A stretch of 64,000 nucleotides of DNA from Bacteroidota bacterium (GTDB lineage: Bacteria; Bacteroidota; Bacteroidia; B-17B0; Aurantibacillaceae): positions 186,001 to 250,000 of the forward strand of contig JADJSH010000037.1 in assembly GCA_016711805.1 (NCBI GenBank), in the 5' to 3' direction. The first letter of the stretch is position 1. Each line of letters opens with the position of its first letter. The notes beneath the pieces were generated by a model. That model did not search any database and was not told where the DNA came from. It saw only the letters and a program-made list of their open reading frames with translations. The position numbers and the translations under genes are program-made. This document shows positions 1 through 7,571 of the stretch, in pieces.

Positions 1-1243
1 GCGTATTAAACACACGATTATCACCAAATGTTTGAGCTAAAGTTGCAGCCTCTCTAAATACACCACCTAAACGCTTACCAACATCTTGTCCGTATAATAA
101 AGCATTGGGATGCTTTTCCATAATTTCACGGATAGCAAATAAAGCGCTATCTACCATAACGGTTTTCTCTTTGCCGCTAGGAGCTCTATTTCCTTTTTCT
201 TCAGTAATTGGAGTTGGAGCAAAATCATGTAACAGTAAATCTTCTGGGCGAGGATCTTCTTCTAATAATGCTTTTTGATATTCAGATTCTACAAAAGCTA
301 CAGCGTTTTCTTCAATCTTTTTAATATCAGAAGCATCCACTCCTGCAATAATTAATTGATTACGTAAGCGAGGTAATGGATCTCTTTTAGCACACTCTTC
401 TAAATCATCTCTATACCATTCTTTACGAACACCTGATGTATGATGATTTAATAAAGGCACCTTTGCATGAATCAACATTGGTCGGCGCTCTTTACGGATA
501 ATTTCTAAGCACTCGTTTATTGTATTGTATGATGCTATAAAATCGGTTCCATCAATGGTACGAGTTTCTAATCCTTTAAATCCTTTAGCGTAATCCGTTG
601 CGTCTTGAGAACGAATTTCTCGAGCATGCGCTGAAATATCCCATTCGTTATCCTGCACTAAATATAAAATTGGCAATTTCTTTAACGTTGCCATTTGAAA
701 AGCTTCTGCTACTTCACCTTCAGTAATGCAAGCATCGCCTAAAGAGCAAACCGCCACTGGATTTTTTCCTTTAAAATCTTGTTGTAAATTATTTAATTCC
801 AAATACTGTAACCCCATTGCTACACCTGTTGTAGGAATAGCCTGCATTCCTGTAGCACTCGATTGATGAGGAATTTTAGGCATATCATCTCTACGTAAAC
901 TTGGATGCGCATAATACGTTCTGCCTCCAGAAAATGGGTCGTTGCGTTTGGCTAATAATTGTAACATTAATTCAAACGGAGACATTCCAATTCCTAACAA
1001 CATACTGTCATCACGGTAATAGGGACTCACAAAATCTTGAGGTAACAATTGCAAACCCATTGCTAATTGAATAGCCTCATGCCCGCGGGATGTAGCATGT
1101 ACATACTTTGCAGTTATCTCTTTATTAGCTTCATATAACTCCGCCATGCTTTTAGCAGTACACATTAACGTGTATGCTTTTTTAAGAGTATCTATCGAAA
1201 TTTTTTCTTTCACTGAAGTGGATTCTAAAATTGAAGTGGCCAT
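1..1243 (-). CDS. Fused alpha/beta 2-oxoacid (branched-chain type) dehydrogenase E1, 3' part cut by window edge
   Basis: The ORF starts at the ATG at 1243 and is still open at the left edge; 414 codons are visible. Residues 1-330 look like an E1 alpha subunit with the thiamine diphosphate signature GDACITEGE (about 169-177) and QDNEW (about 197-201). Around residue 365 the sequence continues without a stop into an E1 beta start (MVDSALFAIREIMEKHPNAL), followed by YGQDVG. This alpha-beta fusion, usually near 660-690 residues, is common in Bacteroidota. The enzyme decarboxylates 2-oxoacids, probably branched-chain 2-oxoisovalerate or related acids, within the cytoplasmic dehydrogenase complex. 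The substrate is inferred from family resemblance only. The beta catalytic domain lies outside the window. Confidence 0.88.
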   Translation of the reverse strand, partial: MATSILESTSVKEKISIDTLKKAYTLMCTAKSMAELYEANKEITAKYVHATSRGHEAIQLAMGLQLLPQDFVSPYYRDDSMLLGIGMSPFELMLQLLAKRNDPFSGGRTYYAHPSLRRDDMPKIPHQSSATGMQAIPTTGVAMGLQYLELNNLQQDFKGKNPVAVCSLGDACITEGEVAEAFQMATLKKLPILYLVQDNEWDISAHAREIRSQDATDYAKGFKGLETRTIDGTDFIASYNTINECLEIIRKERRPMLIHAKVPLLNHHTSGVRKEWYRDDLEECAKRDPLPRLRNQLIIAGVDASDIKKIEENAVAFVESEYQKALLEEDPRPEDLLLHDFAPTPITEEKGNRAPSGKEKTVMVDSALFAIREIMEKHPNALLYGQDVGKRLGGVFREAATLAQTFGDNRVFNT

Positions 1244-1298
1244 GTAAATTTTAATATGCTTAAAGTACTAAATGTATAAAATTTACTGTATTCTACAT

Positions 1299-1327
1299 AA
1301 AAAAACATCCCGAAAAATGGGATGTTT
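1299..1327 (-). terminator. Rho-independent terminator after the PLP enzyme gene
   Basis: A perfect 9-bp stem (AAACATCCC at 1303-1311 with GGGATGTTT at 1319-1327) encloses a 7-nt loop. Read on the minus strand it is followed by an uninterrupted T run. It lies 39 bases past the stop of the gene ending at 1366 and before the next minus-strand start at 1243, so it probably separates the two transcription units. Confidence 0.75.
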
Positions 1328-1365
1328 GTCTAATTTTTAAAGGAAAAGTAGCGTTTTTCTAGTTT

Positions 1366-2664
1366 TTATAACTCTAACCCAGCATTTAAAGCTTCACTAA
1401 TCGTACTGAAGCCTTCTACACCAATTGATAATCGTACTAAAGAATTTGTAATTCCGCGTACACATCTATCTGCTTCTGGAATAACAGAGTGAGTCATACT
1501 AGCTGGATGTTCAATATAGCTAATAACAGAACCTAAGCTCACCGCTAATTCCATTGGCGTATCAGGGCGAGCAAAATAGTTCATCAATTTTACACCTGCT
1601 TCAAAACCACCTTTTACTTCAAACGAAATCATGCCGCCACCATTACGCATTTGTTTTTTACAAATATAATAATGCGGATGACTTGGCAATCCTGGATACC
1701 ACACCTTTTCAATTTTAGGATGCTTCTCTAAAAACTCAGCAACTTGAATCGCCGTTTTACATTGGTGTTCCATCCTTACTCCCATTTCTTGAATGGTTAA
1801 ACTATTTAACCAACTGTCAAATGGCGAAGGTGTTGGTCCGAAATCTTTGTAAACTGGATACACTTCTTTACTAAAAAATTCATAAGGTCCCATGGCTGCA
1901 CCAGCAATAGAAGTTGAATGACCGCTAACATATTTTGTTAAAGAATGTATAACCACATCAGCACCTAAACGAAAAGGTTGTTGTAAATAGGGAGAACAAA
2001 ATGTATTATCTACGATTAACATAGCTTCGTGTTGCTCTGTATATTTTGAAATGGCTTCAATGTCACATAATTGTAATGTAGGATTATCAGGCGTTTCAAT
2101 TAAAACAGCACATACATGAGGATGAGCATTTAACGTATCTCTAACGTTTTCTGGGTTTGTGGCGTCAACAAAATACACATCAATACCAAAACGTTTTTGT
2201 AAAAAACGCATTAACGAATCTGTGCATCCATAAACATTACCAACAATAATTCCATCACCTGGTTGCACAAAGCCCATAATAACAGTTGAAATAGCAGCCA
2301 TTCCAGAAGCAAACACCAAGGAGGCTATGGTTGGCGTTTTCTCGTCAGACTTTAAAGCATTATCAATAATGTGTTGACATTCTAATTGAAATAATACTTT
2401 TTCTAAATATTCCGTGTTAGGATTCCCTAAACGTGTGTAAATTCGAGCAAATGGTTTTTCGCCAGAAGGAGAATTTCCCACAAAACGCGATGCCCCATCA
2501 GCTACATCTTTAAATTTAAATGTTGATTTTTGATGGATGTTTGGTAAACCCGTGCCTGCACAAATGGCATTAAACTTATCTGCGTTTAATTGTTTTTCGG
2601 TTGCAGTAGCATATTTATGCTTACGCTCCATCCATTCGTTCCACCAGTAAAATCTGCCTTTCAT
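1366..2664 (-). CDS. PLP-dependent Cys/Met metabolism enzyme (cystathionine gamma-synthase / methionine gamma-lyase family)
   Basis: This 432-residue protein belongs to the gamma-family of PLP enzymes. The PLP-binding lysine is K244 in SLTKYVSGHS. YTRLGNPN (77-83) matches the phosphate-binding loop contributed by the neighbouring subunit, ASGMAA (119-124) contacts the cofactor, and the aspartate of IVDNTF (217-222) contacts the pyridine nitrogen. The family includes cystathionine gamma-synthase, O-acetylhomoserine sulfhydrylase, cystathionine gamma-lyase and methionine gamma-lyase, and I cannot separate these from sequence alone. The N-terminus (about 25 aromatic and charged residues before the family core) may be overpredicted. 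It is probably transcribed alone, with a clear terminator downstream. Confidence 0.88.
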   Translation of the reverse strand: MKGRFYWWNEWMERKHKYATATEKQLNADKFNAICAGTGLPNIHQKSTFKFKDVADGASRFVGNSPSGEKPFARIYTRLGNPNTEYLEKVLFQLECQHIIDNALKSDEKTPTIASLVFASGMAAISTVIMGFVQPGDGIIVGNVYGCTDSLMRFLQKRFGIDVYFVDATNPENVRDTLNAHPHVCAVLIETPDNPTLQLCDIEAISKYTEQHEAMLIVDNTFCSPYLQQPFRLGADVVIHSLTKYVSGHSTSIAGAAMGPYEFFSKEVYPVYKDFGPTPSPFDSWLNSLTIQEMGVRMEHQCKTAIQVAEFLEKHPKIEKVWYPGLPSHPHYYICKKQMRNGGGMISFEVKGGFEAGVKLMNYFARPDTPMELAVSLGSVISYIEHPASMTHSVIPEADRCVRGITNSLVRLSIGVEGFSTISEALNAGLEL

Positions 2665-2742
2665 AATAGTATATTTATAAATTTCGCCTAATATACACGA
2701 ATTTATAAAACTAAAGAGTGACTTTTGTTACGAAAGAAATTT

Positions 2743-3141
2743 TTATTTAATGATAACGCCCATTTTATCTAAAAATGGAATCATTTGAAAATTAGCTTCA
2801 ATAATGGATTCAGGTAAAAAAATGAATTGCTTGTCAAATAATTGCCCGTTCATTGTAAAACTTACCCAATATTCATTACTTAAGCCAAATACTTCTTTAG
2901 AAACAGGTTCAATTAATTTATAATCTAAAGTTTGTATTTCTTCGAAAAAATGACGGAGTGTACTTGTTTTTTTCTTGACATCATTAATCACACCATAACC
3001 TGTAGAAGTAATTAATACATTTTTTATGCTCTCTTCCTTAAAGTTAAAAATATAAGCATTGTATTCATCGAGTCCTTCAAACTCCTGAACAATAGCAATT
3101 GCTACGTCAAATACTTCTGGAATTACGATGTCTTTAATCAT
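2743..3141 (-). CDS. Conserved small cytoplasmic protein of unknown function, downstream of tyrS
   Basis: A 132-residue acidic to neutral protein with no signal peptide and no membrane segment. It begins 9 bases after the tyrS stop codon, so it is almost certainly co-transcribed with tyrS. I recognise it only as a Bacteroidota-type conserved hypothetical protein. Homologues are sometimes given a phenylalanyl-tRNA synthetase label in databases, but I see no synthetase motif here. No function can be assigned; the link to tyrS is positional. Confidence 0.72.
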   Translation of the reverse strand: MIKDIVIPEVFDVAIAIVQEFEGLDEYNAYIFNFKEESIKNVLITSTGYGVINDVKKKTSTLRHFFEEIQTLDYKLIEPVSKEVFGLSNEYWVSFTMNGQLFDKQFIFLPESIIEANFQMIPFLDKMGVIIK

Positions 3142-3150
3142 TATAAAATT

Positions 3151-4437
3151 TTAAACCAACTTGATTAAATAGTTTTCTTTTTTGCCTTTACTTACTAGTA
3201 AATACTTACCGTGAATAAAATTACTCATACTTAAGAATTTATCAGTCCCCGCATATTTTACTTTGTTTAAACTTACTGCATTTCCCTGAACCATCTTTCT
3301 AACTTCTGTTCTACTCGGAAATATCGAAGTTTTATCTACTAATAATTCCTCATACGGAATAGCTTCTATAACATGATGTTTTGCTATTTCAAAAGTATCA
3401 ATACCACCTAATATTTTTTCAAACGCATCTGGGTTTAAATTAGCTACATCTTCGGCTTTAGATTTGAATAAAAATTCAGCGGTTTCAATCGCTTGCGAAT
3501 AATCCGCTTCACTATGAACTCTAGTTGTAATTTCTTTAGCTAAAGCTTTTTGTAAATGACGTTCGTGCGGCGCTGTAGCATGTTTTGCTTCTAACTCTTC
3601 TACTTCCGACTTATTTAGTAAGGTAAAAATACGAACATAAGATTTAGCATCATCATCACTCACATTTAACCAAAATTGGTAAAATTTATAGGGCGATGTT
3701 TTTTCTCTATCTAACCAAATGTTTCCTCCTTCAGATTTTCCGAATTTAGTGCCGTCTGATTTTTTAATCAATTGAGTAGTTAAGGCAAAAGCCTCTCCAC
3801 TTGCCTTACGACGAATGAATTCTGTGCCCGTTGTAATATTACCCCATTGGTCGCTTCCGCCCATTTGAATTTTACAATTGCGTTCTTTCCACAAATAATA
3901 AAAATCGTACCCTTGAATTAGTTGGTAACTAAATTCTGTAAAGGACATTCCTGAATCACCATTGATGCGGTTCTTAACCGAATCCTTGGCCATCATATAA
4001 TTTACAGTAATATGTTTTCCTGCATCACGAATAAAATCTAAGAACGAGTAATTTTTAAACCAATCATAATTGTTTACCAACTCCGCACTATTTGCTCCAC
4101 AATTAAAATCTAAAAACTGACTTAATTGTTTTTTAATTCCCTCCACATTTTTATTTAAAGTTTCTGCATCTAACAAATTACGTTCTGCAGATTTTCCGCT
4201 TGGGTCGCCCACCATTCCAGTGGCGCCACCAACCAATGCTAAGGGTTTGTGACCTGCTAATTGAAAACGTAACAAAGTCATGATTTGTGCTAAGCTTCCT
4301 ACATGTAAACTATCTGCTGTTGGATCAAATCCAATATATCCAGTAACGACTTCTTTATTTAATAATTCTTCCGTACCTGGCATCACATCATGTAAGATGC
4401 CACGCCATGTTAACTCTTCTATAAAATTTGTTTTCAT
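3151..4437 (-). CDS. tyrS: Tyrosyl-tRNA synthetase
   Basis: This 428-residue class I aminoacyl-tRNA synthetase charges tRNA-Tyr in the cytoplasm. The HIGH-type motif is HVGS at 45-48 and the KMSKS-type loop is KFGKS at 231-235. The tyrosine pocket is visible as YIGFDPTADSLHVG (34-47) and YQLIQGYDF (171-179), followed by GGSDQWGN (193-200). The C-terminal 80 residues form an S4-like RNA-binding domain (RTEVRKMVQGNAVSLN). Length and domain order are normal for TyrS. A TAnnTTTG-type box sits just before the start codon. Confidence 0.97.
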   Translation of the reverse strand: MKTNFIEELTWRGILHDVMPGTEELLNKEVVTGYIGFDPTADSLHVGSLAQIMTLLRFQLAGHKPLALVGGATGMVGDPSGKSAERNLLDAETLNKNVEGIKKQLSQFLDFNCGANSAELVNNYDWFKNYSFLDFIRDAGKHITVNYMMAKDSVKNRINGDSGMSFTEFSYQLIQGYDFYYLWKERNCKIQMGGSDQWGNITTGTEFIRRKASGEAFALTTQLIKKSDGTKFGKSEGGNIWLDREKTSPYKFYQFWLNVSDDDAKSYVRIFTLLNKSEVEELEAKHATAPHERHLQKALAKEITTRVHSEADYSQAIETAEFLFKSKAEDVANLNPDAFEKILGGIDTFEIAKHHVIEAIPYEELLVDKTSIFPSRTEVRKMVQGNAVSLNKVKYAGTDKFLSMSNFIHGKYLLVSKGKKENYLIKLV

Positions 4438-4447
4438 ATTTGTGTTT

Positions 4448-4455
4448 CAAAAATA
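4448..4455 (-). promoter_or_regulatory. Possible Bacteroidota -7 box for tyrS
   Basis: On the minus strand the sequence is TATTTTTG, matching the Bacteroidota -7 consensus TAnnTTTG. The start codon is only 11 bases downstream, which predicts a very short leader. No convincing -33 TTG is seen at the expected spacing. Confidence 0.35.
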
Positions 4456-4532
4456 GAAAAAATTAGTGGATTTTTTTCGGTATAAGTAAGATTATATTCA
4501 AATGTAATGTAAGGTCATTTTACTCTTTTTGT

Positions 4533-4716
4533 GCGTGACCCTTGGTCGGGCTGTCGCTTCAATCTTTTGCGGGAGGCAGGCAAAAGGATTTACGCTTTCA
4601 TCCCTCACGCAAATTTCACGTTTTAATCCGCGTTAGGGATTGAACGAAAATCCTTTTACGTAACGGAGTGAAGTGAAAGATTGCAGTGAAAGCCCGGGCC
4701 GGAGGCAACGCCCTAA
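4533..4716. repeat. Long imperfect palindromic element, GC-richer than its surroundings
   Basis: The gene-free stretch 4438-4731 is dominated by a large imperfect inverted repeat. The outer arms pair around 4548-4569 and 4675-4697 (shared core GGGCTnTCnCTnCAATCTTT). The inner arms pair around 4581-4604 and 4634-4660 (shared core AAAAGGATTTnCGnTT). There is also a GTTAGGG/CCCTAAC pair at 4632-4638 and 4710-4716. The element is conspicuously richer in G+C than its neighbourhood. It resembles the non-coding palindromes scattered through many Bacteroidota genomes and is probably a non-autonomous repeat that could fold in RNA between tyrS and the hydrolase. No ORF within it looks real. Confidence 0.6.
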
Positions 4717-4731
4717 CTAAATTTAACACAT

Positions 4732-5535
4732 TTACGTAAAGGATATAAACTCCTTCATGGCTTTCACCATTTGAGGAATAGCCTCTAAATTAAGCGTATG
4801 TCCAGCAAAAGGAATAACTACTAATTTGCTATTTGGGATGGAATCTGCTACTTCCTGTGCCATGTGCACTGGAAACAACGTGTCTTTTTCGCCTTGAATA
4901 ATAATTGTTGGTGTTGCGATTTTTTTTAATTCGGGACGATAATCCGGACGCTCTTTTGTAGCGCGCATTAATTTAAATAAAGCTTGCTTATCTTCGTTAG
5001 CTTCCTGACGAGCTGCTTTCATTAGGTCTATTGGAATCAAAGGATTTTTAAAATAACCCTCGCTCAAAACATTCGGCAACATAATATCTATCATTAATCC
5101 ATATCCACCCATTTCTAAAGCGCGCCACCATGATAATTCAATGGCTTCGTAATAAGGTGTTTTTACAGCAAAAGTTGACATTAAAATTAATTTAGAAATT
5201 CGATTACCGTAATGCACTCCTAAATATTGAGCGACTAAACTTCCGTAGGATAAACCGGCGATAATTGCTTTATCAATCTTTAAAGTATCTAATACACTAA
5301 TAACGTCGCGAGCATGCACATCAAAATTACGCCATTCGCCTGTTTTATCACTTTGCCCTTGAAAAATAAAATCAATCAATACAATTCTATAATCATTTTT
5401 AAAATGTGGCGTCGTTAAAATCCAAGAAATCGTAGATTGAGAGAGTCCATTTAAAAAAACGATGGTTTCCTTAGCACTCTCATTACCTTGTACCTCAAAG
5501 TAAATATTTAGATTATCGGTGGTTTTGCAAATCAT
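4732..5535 (-). CDS. Alpha/beta-fold hydrolase
   Basis: This 267-residue cytoplasmic serine hydrolase has the full catalytic triad visible: nucleophile S96 in GLSYGS, acid D218 in GEKDTLFP and histidine H246 in FAGHTLN. The oxyanion-hole region is FLNGLSQS (27-34). There is no signal peptide. The substrate is unknown; the family includes esterases, haloperoxidase-like enzymes and 3-oxoadipate enol-lactonase-like proteins. It appears monocistronic, with a palindromic element downstream and a repeat-containing spacer upstream. Confidence 0.88.
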   Translation of the reverse strand: MICKTTDNLNIYFEVQGNESAKETIVFLNGLSQSTISWILTTPHFKNDYRIVLIDFIFQGQSDKTGEWRNFDVHARDVISVLDTLKIDKAIIAGLSYGSLVAQYLGVHYGNRISKLILMSTFAVKTPYYEAIELSWWRALEMGGYGLMIDIMLPNVLSEGYFKNPLIPIDLMKAARQEANEDKQALFKLMRATKERPDYRPELKKIATPTIIIQGEKDTLFPVHMAQEVADSIPNSKLVVIPFAGHTLNLEAIPQMVKAMKEFISFT

Positions 5536-5576
5536 AGTATTATAAAATTATTTCCCTCGTGCAAATGATAGATATT

Positions 5577-5584
5577 CAAATTTA
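5577..5584 (-). promoter_or_regulatory. Possible -7 box for the alpha/beta hydrolase gene
   Basis: Minus-strand TAAATTTG fits TAnnTTTG and lies 41 bases upstream of the start codon at 5535. No -33 element was confirmed. Confidence 0.3.
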
Positions 5585-5618
5585 CGGAAAATTAATTATT
5601 GTGGAATTAATAAAATTA

Positions 5619-5757
5619 CCACAAGACACATAGTTGTAAAGTGTAGAAAAGTAATAGATAGAAAACAAGTTTTTACACATAGTATCTGTGTGAGAAGCGA
5701 GGCTTCCTATCCAATACTTATAAAACCAAATAATCTATGTTTCTATGTGGCTAAAAA
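5619..5757. repeat. Dispersed non-coding repeat with loosely inverted ends
   Basis: The left end (CCACAAGACACATAG at 5619-5633) loosely mirrors the right end (CTATGTTTCTATGTGG at 5735-5750). The right end recurs almost identically at 42646-42668 in another spacer. The 223-base spacer 5536-5758 holds no gene. In it I see this element plus a possible -7 box near 5580. Confidence 0.45.
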
Positions 5758-5758
5758 A

Positions 5759-6649
5759 CTAAAGAAATTTTAAAGTAGCATTATCCGATACAGTCAATTC
5801 TACTTCTCGTCCAAAATACATGGCTAAATTTCTATCAATATGTCCAGCAGGGAAATCAAAGCAAACAGGATAGTTATATTCTTTTACGGCATCTAAAATA
5901 ATGTCTTCAGGAAACTTTCCAAAAGGAATAGCATTGTCTTTCATGTCTGTCATGCCACCAACAATTAAACCTTTTAACCCTTTTAGCTTTCCAGATAATT
6001 TCAATTGCATCATCATTCTGTCAATGTGATATAAATATTCATCCAAATCTTCAATGAATAAAATTTTGTTGGTGGTGTCAATATCAAAAGGCGTTCCTGA
6101 TAAAGAATAAATTAAAGATAAATTCCCACCAACTAATTGTCCTTTTGCTGTTCCAGATATATTCGAATAATTTTCTTCGGTTTCAATTTGAATTAATTTA
6201 CCAAATAAAGCGTCTAACATACTTTTAGTCGCTTCTTCATTCTTAGTAAAATTTAAAGGCATGGTAGCGTGTAAGGTTGCTACACCAATTTTATGAATAG
6301 CATTGTGTAATACCGTTACGTCACTATAACCCACCATCCATTTTGGATGTTTTTTAAATTCCGTAAAATCAATTTGTTCTATTGTTCTCACAGAACCATA
6401 ACCTCCACGTGCAATGATAATGGCTTTAATAGTTTTATCATTTAAAGCCCATTGCAAATCTTCTGTTCGTTGATCGTCTGTGCCAGCATATTGATTGCTC
6501 GACTCAAATAAATTTTTGCCCAACACAACAGAAAGGCCGTAACTTTCGAAAAAAGCTACGGCCGGTTGTATTTCTTCTTTACTTACTTTACGAGCTGTAG
6601 CAATGATTGCCACTGTATCTCCTTTTTTTAAATAAGAAGGTAGTACCAT
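5759..6649 (-). CDS. LD-carboxypeptidase (peptidase family S66)
   Basis: This 296-residue protein matches the S66 family of murein tetrapeptide carboxypeptidases, which remove the terminal D-Ala from muropeptides during peptidoglycan recycling. The triad is visible: nucleophile S109 in MVGYSDVT, E200 in LFIEDLDEY and H270 in FPAGHIDRN. The family hallmark ARGGYGSVR is at 80-88. No signal peptide is present, which agrees with cytoplasmic recycling. Its ATG overlaps the stop of the upstream HNH-type gene in a TAATG arrangement, so the two are translationally coupled. Confidence 0.93.
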   Translation of the reverse strand: MVLPSYLKKGDTVAIIATARKVSKEEIQPAVAFFESYGLSVVLGKNLFESSNQYAGTDDQRTEDLQWALNDKTIKAIIIARGGYGSVRTIEQIDFTEFKKHPKWMVGYSDVTVLHNAIHKIGVATLHATMPLNFTKNEEATKSMLDALFGKLIQIETEENYSNISGTAKGQLVGGNLSLIYSLSGTPFDIDTTNKILFIEDLDEYLYHIDRMMMQLKLSGKLKGLKGLIVGGMTDMKDNAIPFGKFPEDIILDAVKEYNYPVCFDFPAGHIDRNLAMYFGREVELTVSDNATLKFL

Positions 6650-7494
6650 TATTTTTTATTTTTCTTTTTACCTTTTTTGTCTTTTTTACCCTTCTTTTCT
6701 TTCTTAGCTTTCACTTTTTTAGCTGTCACAACTACTACAGGTTTTTTAGCAATCGCTTTCTTTGGAGTAGTCTTCTTAACTGCTTTTTTAGGAGCCGCTT
6801 TTTTAACCGCCTTTTTAGGTGCTGCTTTCTTAACTACTTTTTTCGGAGCAGCTTTTTTCACTTTAGCAGCCACCTTTTCATGGAACTCAATATTTTTTAA
6901 TTGTGTTTTGTATTTAGGGAAAATTGGTTCGCCTTCAATATGCACATGAAACCATAATTCACCATTTTTAATACGGTATAAATTCATTTCGGCAATACCA
7001 TATTTAGCAGCAATTTGTTTTAAGCTTGCTTTACGTTTTGGATTCCAAATTTCTTTTTTAAGTGCGATTACCTTTTTCTCATCTAACTTACGAGCTGTAG
7101 CGCCAGTATATACTTTACGAGCTGCTGCTTGTAACACATAAGGACTTTTTTTGCTATGTTCTACTTGTTCATCTTTTGTAGCCCATTTTAAGTTAGAAAT
7201 ATCGTTATTAGCCTTATTATGATCTAAATGAATCACAAATTTGCATTTTGGGCTATGTTTCTTTAAAAAAGCAGCACCAATAGCTTGATGTGAAAATAAG
7301 GCTTTAGACTTCCCTTCTACATGAATAGTTGCCATAGGAAAGCCACCGTTCAAATGTTGTTTTAACACGTATCTGTCTTCAATGTTCTTGTCGTAAGACG
7401 CTAAGCGGCCTTTTGACGACACAGCGTATTTTTTACTAGTTTTTCCTTTAATGTGAGTCACCGGTTTCCAAATTTCTTTGTCGTTTGCTGCCAT
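6649..7494 (-). CDS. NUMOD4/HNH-type DNA-binding protein with a lysine-alanine-proline histone H1-like tail
   Basis: A 281-residue protein with three parts. Residues 7-33 resemble NUMOD4 (IWKPV...YAVSSKGRLAS). Residues 68-105 resemble an HNH_3 endonuclease core (SHQAIGAAF...IHLDHNKANNDISNLKW). Residues 136-180 look like a small helix-turn-helix (LKQIAAKYGIAEMNLYRIKNG). From about 208 to the end the sequence is almost pure K/A/P/V with repeats of the type KKAAPKKAVKK, ending in a block of K and G. The HNH core resembles phage or homing nuclease modules but stands alone in the chromosome, coupled to the LD-carboxypeptidase gene. Whether it cuts DNA is uncertain; a nucleoid-associated DNA-binding role fits the tail. 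A similar tail occurs on the adenylate kinase at 47573-48784. Confidence 0.8.
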   Translation of the reverse strand: MAANDKEIWKPVTHIKGKTSKKYAVSSKGRLASYDKNIEDRYVLKQHLNGGFPMATIHVEGKSKALFSHQAIGAAFLKKHSPKCKFVIHLDHNKANNDISNLKWATKDEQVEHSKKSPYVLQAAARKVYTGATARKLDEKKVIALKKEIWNPKRKASLKQIAAKYGIAEMNLYRIKNGELWFHVHIEGEPIFPKYKTQLKNIEFHEKVAAKVKKAAPKKVVKKAAPKKAVKKAAPKKAVKKTTPKKAIAKKPVVVVTAKKVKAKKEKKGKKDKKGKKKNKK

Positions 7495-7571
7495 AGATTT
7501 GATTTTTAATGAATAAAGTTAAATGTTATCTTTACACAATTTTACAGTATTTTAGTTATTTAATAAACACT

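Noticed and set aside
6607..6949. Two plus-strand ORFs full of F, L and A
   Set aside because: They mirror the lysine/alanine codons of the tail on the minus-strand HNH-type gene; such antisense frames appear automatically in this low-complexity DNA.
7509..7571. Longer MetRS start
   Set aside because: It extends the protein with sequence unlike any MetRS N-terminus; the ATG at 7572 gives the standard opening before HIGH.
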